Shown: positions 37,446 through 45,127, counted from the stretch's first letter. The stretch: DNA of 64,000 bases from Trichococcus ilyis (GCF_900109135.1 NZ_FNYT01000006.1:57661-121660); one strand, 5' to 3'. The notes: generated from the sequence alone by a model not told the origin. A program made the numbers and translations.

Positions 37446-38207
37446 TCAGTAGCTGGTCCAGCCTCCATCTGCAGTCACGACAGCGCCGTTGACGAAGCTG
37501 GAGTCGTCAGACGCCAGGAAGAGCGCGACGGATGCGATCTGGTCGGGCGTCCCGAACGCCGGGTTGATCGCCATGCCGACGCCGGTCGTCTGCTGTCCGA
37601 ATGTGCTGATGGTGCCCATCGAATTGGCGATATTGGTGGCGACCGCCCCAGGTGCGATCGCATTGCAGCGGATGCCTTTTTTCGCGTACATGAAAGCGGT
37701 GTTCTTGGTCAGGCCAATGACGGCATGTTTGGAAGTGACATAGGCGGCGCCCGCACGACCGCCCTGCAGGCCGCCGATCGAAGCGATGTTGATGATATTG
37801 CCGCCTCCTTGGTCAAGAAAGTGCGCGATGGCTTTCCGGCTGGCGTACATCGGACCGTTGACGTTGACGGCAAAGACCCGGTCCCAGCGATCGTTCGAGA
37901 CTTCCCCGACCGGTTCGAAGCCGTCCATGATGCCGGCGTTGTTGACGAGGATATCCACTTTTCCGAAGAGGGCGATGGCGGTATCGATCATGGCATCGAC
38001 GTCGGTTTCGTTGGAGACATCGGTTTTGATGGCAGCAGCGGCGTCCAGGGTTTCGGCATTGATTTCGTCTGCGACTTTCAGGGCGTCTTCGTAATTGTAA
38101 TCGGCGATGACCACTTTTGCGCCTTCGTTGGCGAAAAGGCGGCAGATGGCTTCGCCCATGCCCGAAGCGCCGCCGGTCACGACAGCAACTTTGTCCAGCA
38201 GTCTCAT
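37446..38207 (-). CDS. Short-chain dehydrogenase/reductase
   Basis: This 253-residue classical SDR has the cofactor motif TGGASGMGEA (11-20) and the structural NNAG motif (89-92). The catalytic Ser143 and Tyr156-x3-Lys160 (YVTSK) are present. Asp36 after strand 2 (VIADYN) suggests NAD(H). Substrate is not determinable; related proteins act on alcohols, sugars or diacetyl. AAGGAGG precedes the ATG. A palindrome in its promoter (38244-38263) suggests specific control. Confidence 0.93.
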   Translation of the reverse strand: MRLLDKVAVVTGGASGMGEAICRLFANEGAKVVIADYNYEDALKVADEINAETLDAAAAIKTDVSNETDVDAMIDTAIALFGKVDILVNNAGIMDGFEPVGEVSNDRWDRVFAVNVNGPMYASRKAIAHFLDQGGGNIINIASIGGLQGGRAGAAYVTSKHAVIGLTKNTAFMYAKKGIRCNAIAPGAVATNIANSMGTISTFGQQTTGVGMAINPAFGTPDQIASVALFLASDDSSFVNGAVVTADGGWTSY

Positions 38208-38243
38208 GGTTATTCCTCCTTATGCTTTGCTGGTCTAATCATA

Positions 38244-38263
38244 ACACGATAGCGCTTTCGTGT
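38244..38263 (-). promoter_or_regulatory. Palindromic operator candidate upstream of the SDR gene
   Basis: ACACGA-T-AGCGCT-T-TCGTGT is a near-complete 20-bp palindrome with a central GCGC, resembling LacI-family operators and a variant cre. It lies next to a possible minus-strand -10 (TATGAT) some 35 bases before the start. Confidence 0.5.
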
Positions 38264-38376
38264 ATCGTTTGACAGTTCTTTTGCGGAAAAAACATTAAAA
38301 AAGCGGTGGTTTATTTCCGCTTTTCGGATAAAATAGAGGGATAAAAAAAGTTGGGAAAGGATGTGGAAAGCGTACG

Positions 38377-39027
38377 ATGGCAAATTATCCATTCGACAAG
38401 GAGCGCAGCCTCCTGAAGACGGACGAGTCGACGAGAATCACGATGCTGCTGCTGAATGTGTTTTTGGTCGTGACTGCCGTCTCGTTGGCGGTCAGCTTCT
38501 ACATCATCGCCAATCTGGAAATCGATGAGGAACCGGCCGTTTCCGACATCATCATCGTCCCCGAAGGCGCGCCGGAGCGGGGCATCAAAGCAGCTGGACT
38601 GCTGGAGGAAGGCTACTCCAGATCGGGCAAGATCATCGTCTCGCCGCTGTTGGTGGAAGCCGAGTTGCTGCACCTGCAGCCTTACGGGGAGCTGGGGATG
38701 ATGGATGATTCGATTTTGGCGGATTATCAGGCCACGAGCACCTGGACCAATGCCGTCTACAGCATCGCCCTGATGGAGGAAAACGGCTACGACTCGGCGA
38801 TCGTCGTTTCGAGCGACTACCATATGAACCGGGTCAAATACAGCTTCGAGAAAGCGGCAAAAGGCAAGGAGTTGGACTTCACCTATGTTTCAGCCGGCGG
38901 TCCCTACGGCTTGCCGTGGATCGAGACGCAGCTCGGCAGGCGGTTGGCGCAGTACGAGATTTTCAAGACGGTCGGGTACTGGCTGGGGTTGTACAATTTC
39001 ATCGATATCGGAGAAGGCGGCTCTTGA
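38377..39027 (+). CDS. YdcF-family (DUF218) membrane-anchored protein
   Basis: This 216-residue protein has one N-terminal transmembrane helix (about 23-46) and an extracytoplasmic DUF218 domain. The family pattern is visible: DIIIVPEGAPERGIKAAGLLEEG, SATSTWTNA-like region at ATSTWTNAVYS, and VVSSDYHMNRVKYSFEKA. Family members include YdcF, SanA and ElyC, linked to envelope polysaccharide and vancomycin-related phenotypes; the reaction is not established. A terminator-like hairpin overlaps the stop. Confidence 0.88.
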   Translation: MANYPFDKERSLLKTDESTRITMLLLNVFLVVTAVSLAVSFYIIANLEIDEEPAVSDIIIVPEGAPERGIKAAGLLEEGYSRSGKIIVSPLLVEAELLHLQPYGELGMMDDSILADYQATSTWTNAVYSIALMEENGYDSAIVVSSDYHMNRVKYSFEKAAKGKELDFTYVSAGGPYGLPWIETQLGRRLAQYEIFKTVGYWLGLYNFIDIGEGGS

Positions 39028-39047
39028 ACGGAAGCGCGCCTTTTTTT
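39016..39047 (+). terminator. Terminator overlapping the YdcF-like stop codon
   Basis: GGCGGCT pairs with AGCGCGCC (one bulged base) and is followed by seven T. Confidence 0.7.
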
Positions 39048-39197
39048 GATATAGTTCGGGTACTCGATGATGAGAATTTCGTTGATGCAAATATCCCCGA
39101 AATACCCACAGATCCGCAACTATGTATCCGTTTGCGGCATTATTCCGCGTTTTTGCATCCTTGACGGTTATTCTTAGAAGAAACGCCGTTGTGGTGC

Positions 39198-39221
39198 TAT
39201 ACTTTAGAGTAGTAAAGTATA
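39198..39221. promoter_or_regulatory. 24-bp inverted repeat upstream of the RloAB leader
   Basis: TATACTTTA-N6-TAAAGTATA has perfect 9-bp arms, and each arm contains a -10-like TATA sequence. It lies about 85 bases before the conserved leader RNA and may be the operator or promoter core of the defence operon. Confidence 0.5.
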
Positions 39222-39304
39222 AAATAATTCGTTTGAATAAGTGCGTCACTTTTCGTGTTTCATAACTTTGCAAAGTATTCAATGCCATCAAAAAATTGGC
39301 CAGA

Positions 39305-39424
39305 TTCACGGGTAAGCCCTTCGGAAATTAGATAAATCGTATCTATTGCGCTCTACGATGCTCAGTCGGCACGATTTCCTAAATTTTTTTCAGGGCTGAA
39401 CGAACCCGTTCAGCTTTTCTTTTT
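39305..39424 (+). ncRNA. Conserved leader RNA element, copy 1 (before the RloA-like gene)
   Basis: This 115-nt sequence is 102/115 identical, without gaps, to 57218-57332. It ends in a hairpin GCTGAAC-GAACCC-GTTCAGC followed by TTTTCTTTTT, directly before the ribosome site of the next gene. ACGGGT at its 5' end (39308-39313) can pair with ACCCGT (39404-39409) in the hairpin. An internal stem AAATCGT/ACGATTT (39334-39340 with 39371-39377) changes in a compensatory way in copy 2. The layout is that of a transcription-attenuating riboregulator. It matches no riboswitch or T-box that I know. Confidence 0.7.
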
Positions 39425-39442
39425 GGTATAGGAGGTGTGGAG

Positions 39443-40672
39443 ATGCTTGTAGAAATTGTGATGGAGAACTTTTTTTCCTTTAAGGATGAGGCTACTTTTT
39501 CGATGGTCGCCAGCCCGATCGGCGAACACCCGGAAGCGGTCTACGGCAAGGACAATATCGCTGTGACGAAATTGGCGACGATCTATGGGGCGAACGCCAG
39601 CGGCAAAAGCAATTTGCTGAAGGCCATGAAGATGATCCAGGAAGGCGTCCTGCTGCAGAATTACACGTCCGCGGAATGGCTGGGGCACATCGAACCGTTC
39701 CATTTGGATGCGCGGACCGAGAAGAAGGACACGATGCTGGAAGTCACTTTCCTTTTGGCCGGGAAACTGTACCGTTACGGTTTTTTCGTCAACCGCGTCA
39801 GGGTGACCGAAGAATTCCTTTATCTGGAAGGCGAGGAGCAGAAGGACCTGTTTTTCCGGAATGCGACCGGACAGATCGTCGGCGGGGAATGGGCGGAGCT
39901 GTTCCGGGACATCAATCTCGAGGATACGCGTTTGGCCCTGTCATCCCTGCTTTCCGCACCCGGATCGGCCGAGCATCCGGAGCTGAAGCTGTTCTTGGAG
40001 TGGTTCACGGAGATGCGCATCATCCTGGACACTGCGAAGATCGGGTTGGCGATTTCGATGGCGAAGATGCACCTGTCCAAATACAAGCACAACCTGCTGG
40101 CTCTGATCCGGGTGGCCGATCCGTCTATCCAGGACATCGTTGTGCACGAGGCGGAAAATCCGCGCAACGGGCGGAAGGAACTGGCGTTTTTCGTCGTCAA
40201 GACCCGGCGCAACGAGGCGGGGGAATCGGAGCCCCATTGCGAAAATTTCCGTTTCCAGGATACCGAATCGGCCGGCACCGTCAAGCTGTTGGCGCTGGCC
40301 GGTCCGATCATCGAAGCGCTCGAGAAGGGCGGCCTGTTGATGATTGATGAAATGGACACGCAGTTCCACACCCTGATGACGCGCTATGTGCTGGAACTCT
40401 TTTCCGGTAATCTCAACGACAAGGGCGCCCAGATGATCTATTCGACGCATGACATCACGAATCTGTCCAGCAGCCTTTTCCGCAGGGATCAGGTCTGGTT
40501 CGTGGAAAAGGACAGCTACAGCGCCAGCCACCTGACTTCCTTGGTGGAATATCGTTTTGATGACGAGGAAAGGAAGAACAGTTTTGAGTTTTACCGCAAC
40601 TACCTGAACGGCAAATACGGGGCGATCCCTTTCCCGCGGCCGTTGGATTGGTGGGTCGACAATGGAAAATAG
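39443..40672 (+). CDS. AAA-family ATPase, RloA/AbiL-like (putative phage defence)
   Basis: This 409-residue cytoplasmic ATPase belongs to the SMC/OLD-like ABC-ATPase group. It opens MLVEIVMENFFSFKDEATFS, then Walker A GANASGKSN (49-57). A long middle helical part follows, then a signature-like region DTESAGTVKLLALAG (273-287), Walker B LLMIDEMD (298-305) and the STHD switch (334-337). It lacks a C-terminal TOPRIM nuclease; instead a RloB-like gene overlaps its end by 11 bases. That pairing defines RloA/RloB and the lactococcal AbiL abortive-infection type. AGGAGG ends seven bases before ATG 39443. The gene sits directly behind the leader RNA. Confidence 0.85.
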   Translation: MLVEIVMENFFSFKDEATFSMVASPIGEHPEAVYGKDNIAVTKLATIYGANASGKSNLLKAMKMIQEGVLLQNYTSAEWLGHIEPFHLDARTEKKDTMLEVTFLLAGKLYRYGFFVNRVRVTEEFLYLEGEEQKDLFFRNATGQIVGGEWAELFRDINLEDTRLALSSLLSAPGSAEHPELKLFLEWFTEMRIILDTAKIGLAISMAKMHLSKYKHNLLALIRVADPSIQDIVVHEAENPRNGRKELAFFVVKTRRNEAGESEPHCENFRFQDTESAGTVKLLALAGPIIEALEKGGLLMIDEMDTQFHTLMTRYVLELFSGNLNDKGAQMIYSTHDITNLSSSLFRRDQVWFVEKDSYSASHLTSLVEYRFDDEERKNSFEFYRNYLNGKYGAIPFPRPLDWWVDNGK

Positions 40673-41276
40673 AAGAAGAGGCCACAAGAAGAAATTTGAA
40701 CGTCCGGTCGGAACGAAGCGGCCGGAAAAAACTTTCCTGATCCTTTGCGAAGGCACCAAGACCGAACCGAACTACTTCCGCAGTTTCCACGTCATCTCGG
40801 CGCAGGTCGAAATCGTCGGGACGGCGATGAACACGATGTCCTTGGTCAACTATGCGCGCGATGTGGTCAGGGATCGGCCGGATGAATATGACGAGGTTTG
40901 GCTCGTCTTCGACAAGGATTCCTTCGACCGGGAAATCTTCAATGAAGCCGTTTTTTTCTGCGAGACGCACTACCGCCAGGGGTTCCGGGCCGCCTACAGC
41001 AACGAAGCCTTCGAAATCTGGTACCTGCTGCATTTCGAACTGATCAAAAAAGCGATCTCGCGCTTCCATTACCCCGACATGCTGTCGAAACGGCTGGGAT
41101 TTTTCTACAAAAAAAATCATCCGCACATGTACAACGTACTATTATCAAGGCAGCCCGCCGCCATCCAGAACGCCAAGAAACTCTACAGCCAGCGTTCGCC
41201 GTCGCCGGCCCGCGACAACCCGTCCACGACCGTCTTCATGCTGGTGGAAGAACTGAACAAACACCTCCGGAAATAA
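40662..41276 (+). CDS. RloB/AbiLii-like protein (putative phage-defence effector)
   Basis: This 204-residue protein has the RloB-family motifs: LILCEGTKTEPNYF (Glu30), VWLVFDKDSFD (Asp84, Asp86) and SNEAFEIWYLLHF (113-125). The Glu followed by Asp-x-Asp layout resembles a TOPRIM-like metal site, so a nuclease role is plausible but inferred. The N-terminus is basic (RRRGHKKKFER), fitting nucleic-acid contact. Its start lies inside the ATPase gene, so the two are translationally coupled and probably act as one complex. Homologous pairs are known or suspected abortive-infection systems. Confidence 0.85.
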   Translation: MENRRRGHKKKFERPVGTKRPEKTFLILCEGTKTEPNYFRSFHVISAQVEIVGTAMNTMSLVNYARDVVRDRPDEYDEVWLVFDKDSFDREIFNEAVFFCETHYRQGFRAAYSNEAFEIWYLLHFELIKKAISRFHYPDMLSKRLGFFYKKNHPHMYNVLLSRQPAAIQNAKKLYSQRSPSPARDNPSTTVFMLVEELNKHLRK

Positions 41277-41392
41277 ATTTAAAAAATTTTTTAAAATAAA
41301 AAAAGCTGCCGCAAATTTTTGCGGATAATACCAGTGTAGGTCTTATCAAGCAGCAAAGGCCACTTAACAAGACGAGAAGGGATCGATTGCAT

Positions 41393-41647
41393 ATGTTCAT
41401 GACACCGGTATTGGGGATGGATTTCACGGAGGACGGAAAAGGGGTCGTCATTCATTTTGTTGAAGACGATGCAGTGGCGGAGGAATATCTGTTCGAAACG
41501 ACGGATGAGGCGGACGCATTTTTCAGGAGCTGCCAAAATCTGTGCGATGAGGTCAAGGAAGAGCCACTTGAGGTGCAGCATGCCATCATCAGAGAGTTCT
41601 TGGATCTGGATATCGGCAAATTCAACTACGAACGCGCTTATTATTGA
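41393..41647 (+). CDS. Small acidic protein of unknown function
   Basis: This 84-residue protein starts at ATG 41393 (GAGAAGGG about eleven bases upstream; TTG 41387 and ATG 41399 are alternatives). It is acidic, has no signal or transmembrane segment, and contains VIHFVEDDAVAEEYLFETTDEADAFFRSC. I do not recognise a family. Codon use is like that of its neighbours and it has its own strong terminator, so it is probably a real gene. It follows the RloAB pair by 116 bases that include a small GC hairpin. Confidence 0.65.
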   Translation: MFMTPVLGMDFTEDGKGVVIHFVEDDAVAEEYLFETTDEADAFFRSCQNLCDEVKEEPLEVQHAIIREFLDLDIGKFNYERAYY

Positions 41648-41654
41648 TTGGAGC

Positions 41655-41705
41655 AACAAAAGAAGACCAGCCCCGGCACGATGCGGGACTGGTCTTCTTT
41701 TGTTG
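41655..41705. terminator. Strong bidirectional terminator
   Basis: CAACAAAAGAAGACCAG and CCCCG pair with CGGG and CTGGTCTTCTTTTGTTG, about 20 bp with one mismatch. It directly follows the small acidic gene. Confidence 0.88.
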
Positions 41706-41706
41706 C

Positions 41707-41862
41707 GCCGGAATCGGCGCCGCAGCTCCGGCGAGGGGCTTGGTCGCCGGAGGAAACCGGTAATGCTCGGCCTCTTCTCCGATGAAGCCGATCTCATCGG
41801 AGGAGGGAGCCAAAATGCGGACTGAACTCCGGCAAGGCCTGCGTTCACCGGCGGTACCGCCG
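41707..41862. repeat. Dispersed CCGGAG-type intergenic repeat, copy 3
   Basis: Blocks AGCTCCGGCGAGGGGCTTGG, GTCGCCGGAGGA, GAAGCCGATCTCATCGGAGG and a block ending CTGCGTTCACCGG (41813-41851) follow the same order as copy 2. GGTACCGCC and GGGACGGGATCCCGTCCC palindromes follow to 41902. Confidence 0.6.
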
Positions 41863-41930
41863 CCCGGTACCGCCACCCGGGACGGGATCCCGTCCCGGGT
41901 GTAATCGGCAAGCCTGTATTTATCGGTCGT

Positions 41931-42641
41931 TCAGTACTGGCGCACCTTCAGCTGTTGGCCGATCAGGATCAGATCGCTCGAAAGCTGATTCAACCGTTTC
42001 AGCGTGGCCGGTGTTGTGCCGTACTTGCGCGACAGGCCCCAGAGTGTCTCGCCTTTGACGACGCGGTGCAGCAGGAACGTGCCGGGAGCGCTCGCAAGCG
42101 GAGGCAGCGAGGACAGGCCTGCTTCGATGTCCTGGCGGAAACGGGCCTGCGAAATACCCCAGCTGGCGAGGTATCCGTCCGGATCGGTGTGGTCGGTTCC
42201 GCCGACATTTTTGGAAACCCAGGAATGGGTTTTGATGCCTTTGTCGTGGACGTTTGTTCCGCTGTTCAGCTTGCAGGGGATGCCTGCCTCCAGCGCCAGT
42301 TTTTGCAGCAGCCAGACATAGGCTTTGTAGTCCTGTTCGAAGATGGTCCGGCTGTTCGTCCGCGCCAGCTCGACTTGGGCATAGGCATAGCCGTTCGCTT
42401 TCGGGCCGACGCCCCATTGGACTTTGCCGGTGTTGGCGACCTGGATTATTTTCCCGCCTCCGCCGACCCAATGCGAAACGAAGGCATTTTGCCAGTTGCG
42501 CTGCATGTAGCTGACTTCGTTTTCGAGGCTGTTGGGTCCGGTGTTGTTCGGATTGCCGGATTCGTGGGCGATGATCAGGTTGCTTGCGGTGAGCGGATTT
42601 TGGTATATGGAAAAGATGCGTTTTTCGATGGTGTAATTCAT
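41931..42641 (-). CDS. N-acetylmuramoyl-L-alanine amidase (Amidase_2/PGRP-like) with LysM
   Basis: This 236-residue protein has no signal peptide, like phage endolysins and fratricide-type lysins. The amidase part (about 1-165) has LIIAHESGNPNN (His26), a THSW region (His139) and DHTDPDGYL (His151, Asp155) as likely zinc and active-site residues. A C-terminal LysM (about 191-234, HRVVKGETLWGLSRKYGTT) binds peptidoglycan. GAGGAGG precedes the start at 42641. It lies in a minus-strand cluster with DUF2922, DUF1659 and a sigma factor, which suggests expression in a developmental or competence-like programme. Confidence 0.88.
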   Translation of the reverse strand: MNYTIEKRIFSIYQNPLTASNLIIAHESGNPNNTGPNSLENEVSYMQRNWQNAFVSHWVGGGGKIIQVANTGKVQWGVGPKANGYAYAQVELARTNSRTIFEQDYKAYVWLLQKLALEAGIPCKLNSGTNVHDKGIKTHSWVSKNVGGTDHTDPDGYLASWGISQARFRQDIEAGLSSLPPLASAPGTFLLHRVVKGETLWGLSRKYGTTPATLKRLNQLSSDLILIGQQLKVRQY

Positions 42642-42680
42642 GGTGTTCCTCCTCTTGGTTGGCATTGCTGGGATAAGCAG

Positions 42681-42708
42681 AAAAAAGAGGTGCCTCCGAA
42701 TGAGACAC
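42681..42708 (-). terminator. Terminator after the DUF2922 gene
   Basis: On the minus strand GGTGTCTC-N5-GAGGCACC (one mispair) is followed by CTTTTTT. It separates DUF1659-DUF2922 from the amidase gene. Confidence 0.65.
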
Positions 42709-42778
42709 CCCTGGGCGTTGTTGATGGAATCTTAAGTTGTCCAGCAGTCCAAGCGGGCTCGGACTGCATTTCTTATCC

Positions 42779-43012
42779 TTATTCGGCTTCGGCGATCAGG
42801 TCGGTGATGGTGCGTTCCACGTAACGGGCGCTGTTGACCGCCGTGAAGGGGTTGATGCCTTTCACTTCGAACGCGTTGAGGCCGATGATGGCGTCCATTG
42901 CGGGTTGCAGTTCAGCGGATGTCAAGCCGCTTTTCGGGTTCTTGACGCTCAGGTTGCGGGTTTTCCCGTCGGCCGTCAAAAATTTCAATTCCAAGGTTAC
43001 TGTTGTCGTCAT
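42779..43012 (-). CDS. DUF2922 family protein
   Basis: This small protein of 77 residues (TVTLELKFLTADGKTRNLSV, then VERTITDLIAEAE) matches the DUF2922 pattern: an N-terminal beta strand pair and a short helix. Function is unknown. The start at 43012 has AGGAGG eight bases upstream; ATG 43018 is only two bases from it. In Gram-positive genomes DUF2922 and DUF1659 genes are usually neighbours, as here. Confidence 0.85.
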   Translation of the reverse strand: MTTTVTLELKFLTADGKTRNLSVKNPKSGLTSAELQPAMDAIIGLNAFEVKGINPFTAVNSARYVERTITDLIAEAE

Positions 43013-43069
43013 GTTCATTTCCTCCTAGATGTCTGATGGTTACTGGTTATTGAGCTGTTTTCGGTTGGC

Positions 43070-43276
43070 TTAGGCGATGGAGTAGCGGTTCTTTTCGACA
43101 ACGACTGCGTAGGCTGCAGGCATATCGACGAGCGCGGATACGGCTGATTGGAAGGCTTGGACCTGTTCAGCTGTGACGCCGGGCTTCAGGTTCGCGAATG
43201 ACTGTTTGACTTCCTTTTCGTTTGCAAAATCATTGAAATAAAGCTCGATGTTTCCTTCTTCGTATTGTTTCACCAT
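43070..43276 (-). CDS. DUF1659 family protein
   Basis: This 68-residue protein (YFNDFANEKEVKQSFANLKPG, then AAYAVVVEKNRYSIA) fits DUF1659. It is predicted soluble; function is unknown. CGGAGG is eight bases upstream of the ATG. The DUF2922 gene follows after 57 bases. The gap of 91 bases to the sigma gene contains no terminator, so all may form one transcript. Confidence 0.85.
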   Translation of the reverse strand: MVKQYEEGNIELYFNDFANEKEVKQSFANLKPGVTAEQVQAFQSAVSALVDMPAAYAVVVEKNRYSIA

Positions 43277-43367
43277 TTGGCATTCCTCCGTTTTCTTTTC
43301 TTGTAAGTGTCATGACTGCTTACACCTATAACGACGAAGGCGGACCGGCGATGTGTAACCCCATCTT

Positions 43368-43907
43368 TCAGTCCTTCAAAAAAGTACCGGCTTTGGCCTG
43401 GATCTGCTTCCTTCTTTTGTAGATCGTTTTGCGCGAAAGCTGTTGTTTTCTGGCAATCTCGGTGATGCTGAGTCCAGCCAGAGCGTCCCGCAGATAGGCG
43501 TTCTCCTCGGCAGTCAGACCGGCGCAGAGACGCTGCAGCAGATCGGTCTGTTCCAGCTGTTCTTCGAAAGAGCTGTTATGGGGGATTTCCTCCAGTTCCT
43601 CCTCGGAAAGGTAGGCTTCGCGACTTTCTTTTTTCCGGTCCTTGCGGATCTGGTCCAGGAAAGTCCAATGGATCTTTTGCTTGGCATAGCTGACGAACAG
43701 GAAACTGTTCTCGGCTGCGAGCGCGTCCTTCCGGCAGGTTTCATACGTGTCAAAAAGGGTGATCAGCCCCAATTGATAGAAGTCATCATAGTCGTTGTGA
43801 TCCGGATAGCGATTGATTTTGTTCAGACAATGATGGATGATGCCCGCGTAAAGTTCGCTCAGTTGTGTGGCGGTCTCATCGTTGCAGCTTCTTTTTTTGA
43901 TATTCAT
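43368..43907 (-). CDS. Sigma-70-family RNA polymerase factor, ComX/SigH-like
   Basis: This 179-residue factor has a region 2 (about 15-85, with DFYQLGLITLFDTYETC and FVSYAKQKIHWTFLDQIRK) and a region 4 helix-turn-helix (about 128-168, LTAEENAYLRDALAGLSITEIARKQQLSRKTIYKRRKQI in outline). It lacks region 1.1 and most of region 3, as in alternative factors. GGAGG precedes the start at 43907; an upstream extension has no ribosome site. The divergent ComK-like gene and the downstream amidase suggest a competence or stress programme. Its promoter targets are unknown. Confidence 0.85.
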   Translation of the reverse strand: MNIKKRSCNDETATQLSELYAGIIHHCLNKINRYPDHNDYDDFYQLGLITLFDTYETCRKDALAAENSFLFVSYAKQKIHWTFLDQIRKDRKKESREAYLSEEELEEIPHNSSFEEQLEQTDLLQRLCAGLTAEENAYLRDALAGLSITEIARKQQLSRKTIYKRRKQIQAKAGTFLKD

Positions 43908-44020
43908 GGGTTTGCCTCCGTATTGTGGTGGATGGCGTGATGCAAGGAACAACCCCTGTGCATGCTCATCACGGCCTCGGCAAGCTTGCTGATGCCCATA
44001 TTAGCGGTCCACAGCTGCCG

Positions 44021-44058
44021 GGGTCAAAACGGCAAATGCGGCAAAAAACGGGTCAAAA
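44021..44058. promoter_or_regulatory. Direct repeat between the sigma and ComK-like genes
   Basis: GGGTCAAAA occurs at 44021-44029 and 44050-44058, 29 bases apart (close to three helical turns). It lies in the divergent intergenic region (43908-44185) and may be a regulator site. Confidence 0.35.
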
Positions 44059-44185
44059 GTGCGGCTGGTCATACATTTGTGTGCGAATTTTCAAAACACG
44101 CGATAAAATGTAAGCGTTGTTATTTCGCTCGGCATTAAAGTAGTGTATATTTTGAAGGTAAGCATTCCTATTTTGGGGGGATTTT

Positions 44186-45127
44186 ATGGAGAGTAAGACA
44201 GCAAAAAAGTTTCGCAAGCAACTGAAGCGACAAGCAGAACCATCGCTTGATGCTGAAACATTGGAGACGATCCTTTCGCATCTTCGTTCCTCATTGGAGG
44301 CGTCGTTTGCACCCAATAATCAGAAGAAAGAGGAGGCGGAACCTTTCCTGGTATTGCTGGATGCGGAAAGTATCCAGCCTTATTTGGAGCGGGCTTGGGC
44401 CTTGGATCGGTTTGTGCTGGACAATTCTTTCCTGTACATTATGAGCTTGGACGCTCAGCTGCACCGGACGGACTTCCGCACGCTCATCTTCTTCAAAGAC
44501 GGCCGCCTGATCAAGACGCGCGAAAACAGCAACACTGTGATGTTCTCTTTGTTCGAACTGATTGGCTTCGATTACGATTTTATTCGGGGAATCTCCACGC
44601 GGGTCAACGGCAAGGATACCCACTGTGTGCCTTATGTTTTCGGAAGGTATCGGTTTTTGCCTTTGAGCGGTCCGACCCGCAAAAACAGCTCCTGGGTCAA
44701 CCTATCCAAGGTGCTGCACTCCCGTACGCTGAAAGGGGAAAAAGGTGTGGAGATCCATTTCGTGGATCAGCATGTGTTCCAGTTACCGGTCCGCCCGGAA
44801 TTCTTCAACGAAAAGGTCAAACAAGCCAGCCAGACCGTGCACCGCCAAGACCACCTGCTGCACAGCGTCTTGACAAATTTCGATTATGTGGATGGGCGGA
44901 AAAAAGAGCGCGAACACAGCCTGCTGGGCAATGCAATGCATTCCAACGCCGCCCGGCTTTCGACGGTTCCGATGGAGGAATACATCCGGATTTTTCAGTT
45001 CTCTTTGGCTGAAACAGCTTTGCGGCACCCTTCGCTGCGTGACAATCCGGTGACGGATGAGGCGCTGCAGCTGCTGCGGGAGAATCTGTACAGCGATCTG
45101 CCCCATCTCAGGAACGCACCGCGCTGA
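44186..45127 (+). CDS. ComK-like competence regulator, long form
   Basis: This 313-residue protein resembles ComK from about residue 110: SLFELIGFDYDFIRGI aligns with the ComK SCRFFGSSYAGRK region, YRFLPLSGPTRKNSSWVNL with its FPT-SP-CxW segment, and VEIHFVDQHVFQLPVRPEFFNEKVKQAS with its TEV-F-NG and ENQ-TA stretch. ComK activates late competence genes by binding AT boxes. The protein is about 120 residues longer than Bacillus ComK, mainly at the N- and C-termini. TTTTGGGGGGATTTT precedes the ATG. The assignment rests on motif order read by eye; DNA binding is inferred. Confidence 0.7.
   Translation: MESKTAKKFRKQLKRQAEPSLDAETLETILSHLRSSLEASFAPNNQKKEEAEPFLVLLDAESIQPYLERAWALDRFVLDNSFLYIMSLDAQLHRTDFRTLIFFKDGRLIKTRENSNTVMFSLFELIGFDYDFIRGISTRVNGKDTHCVPYVFGRYRFLPLSGPTRKNSSWVNLSKVLHSRTLKGEKGVEIHFVDQHVFQLPVRPEFFNEKVKQASQTVHRQDHLLHSVLTNFDYVDGRKKEREHSLLGNAMHSNAARLSTVPMEEYIRIFQFSLAETALRHPSLRDNPVTDEALQLLRENLYSDLPHLRNAPR

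Noticed and set aside
39305..39424. T-box leader
   Set aside because: It lacks the AGGGTGGNACCGCG T-box sequence and the gene downstream is neither a tRNA synthetase nor an amino-acid gene.
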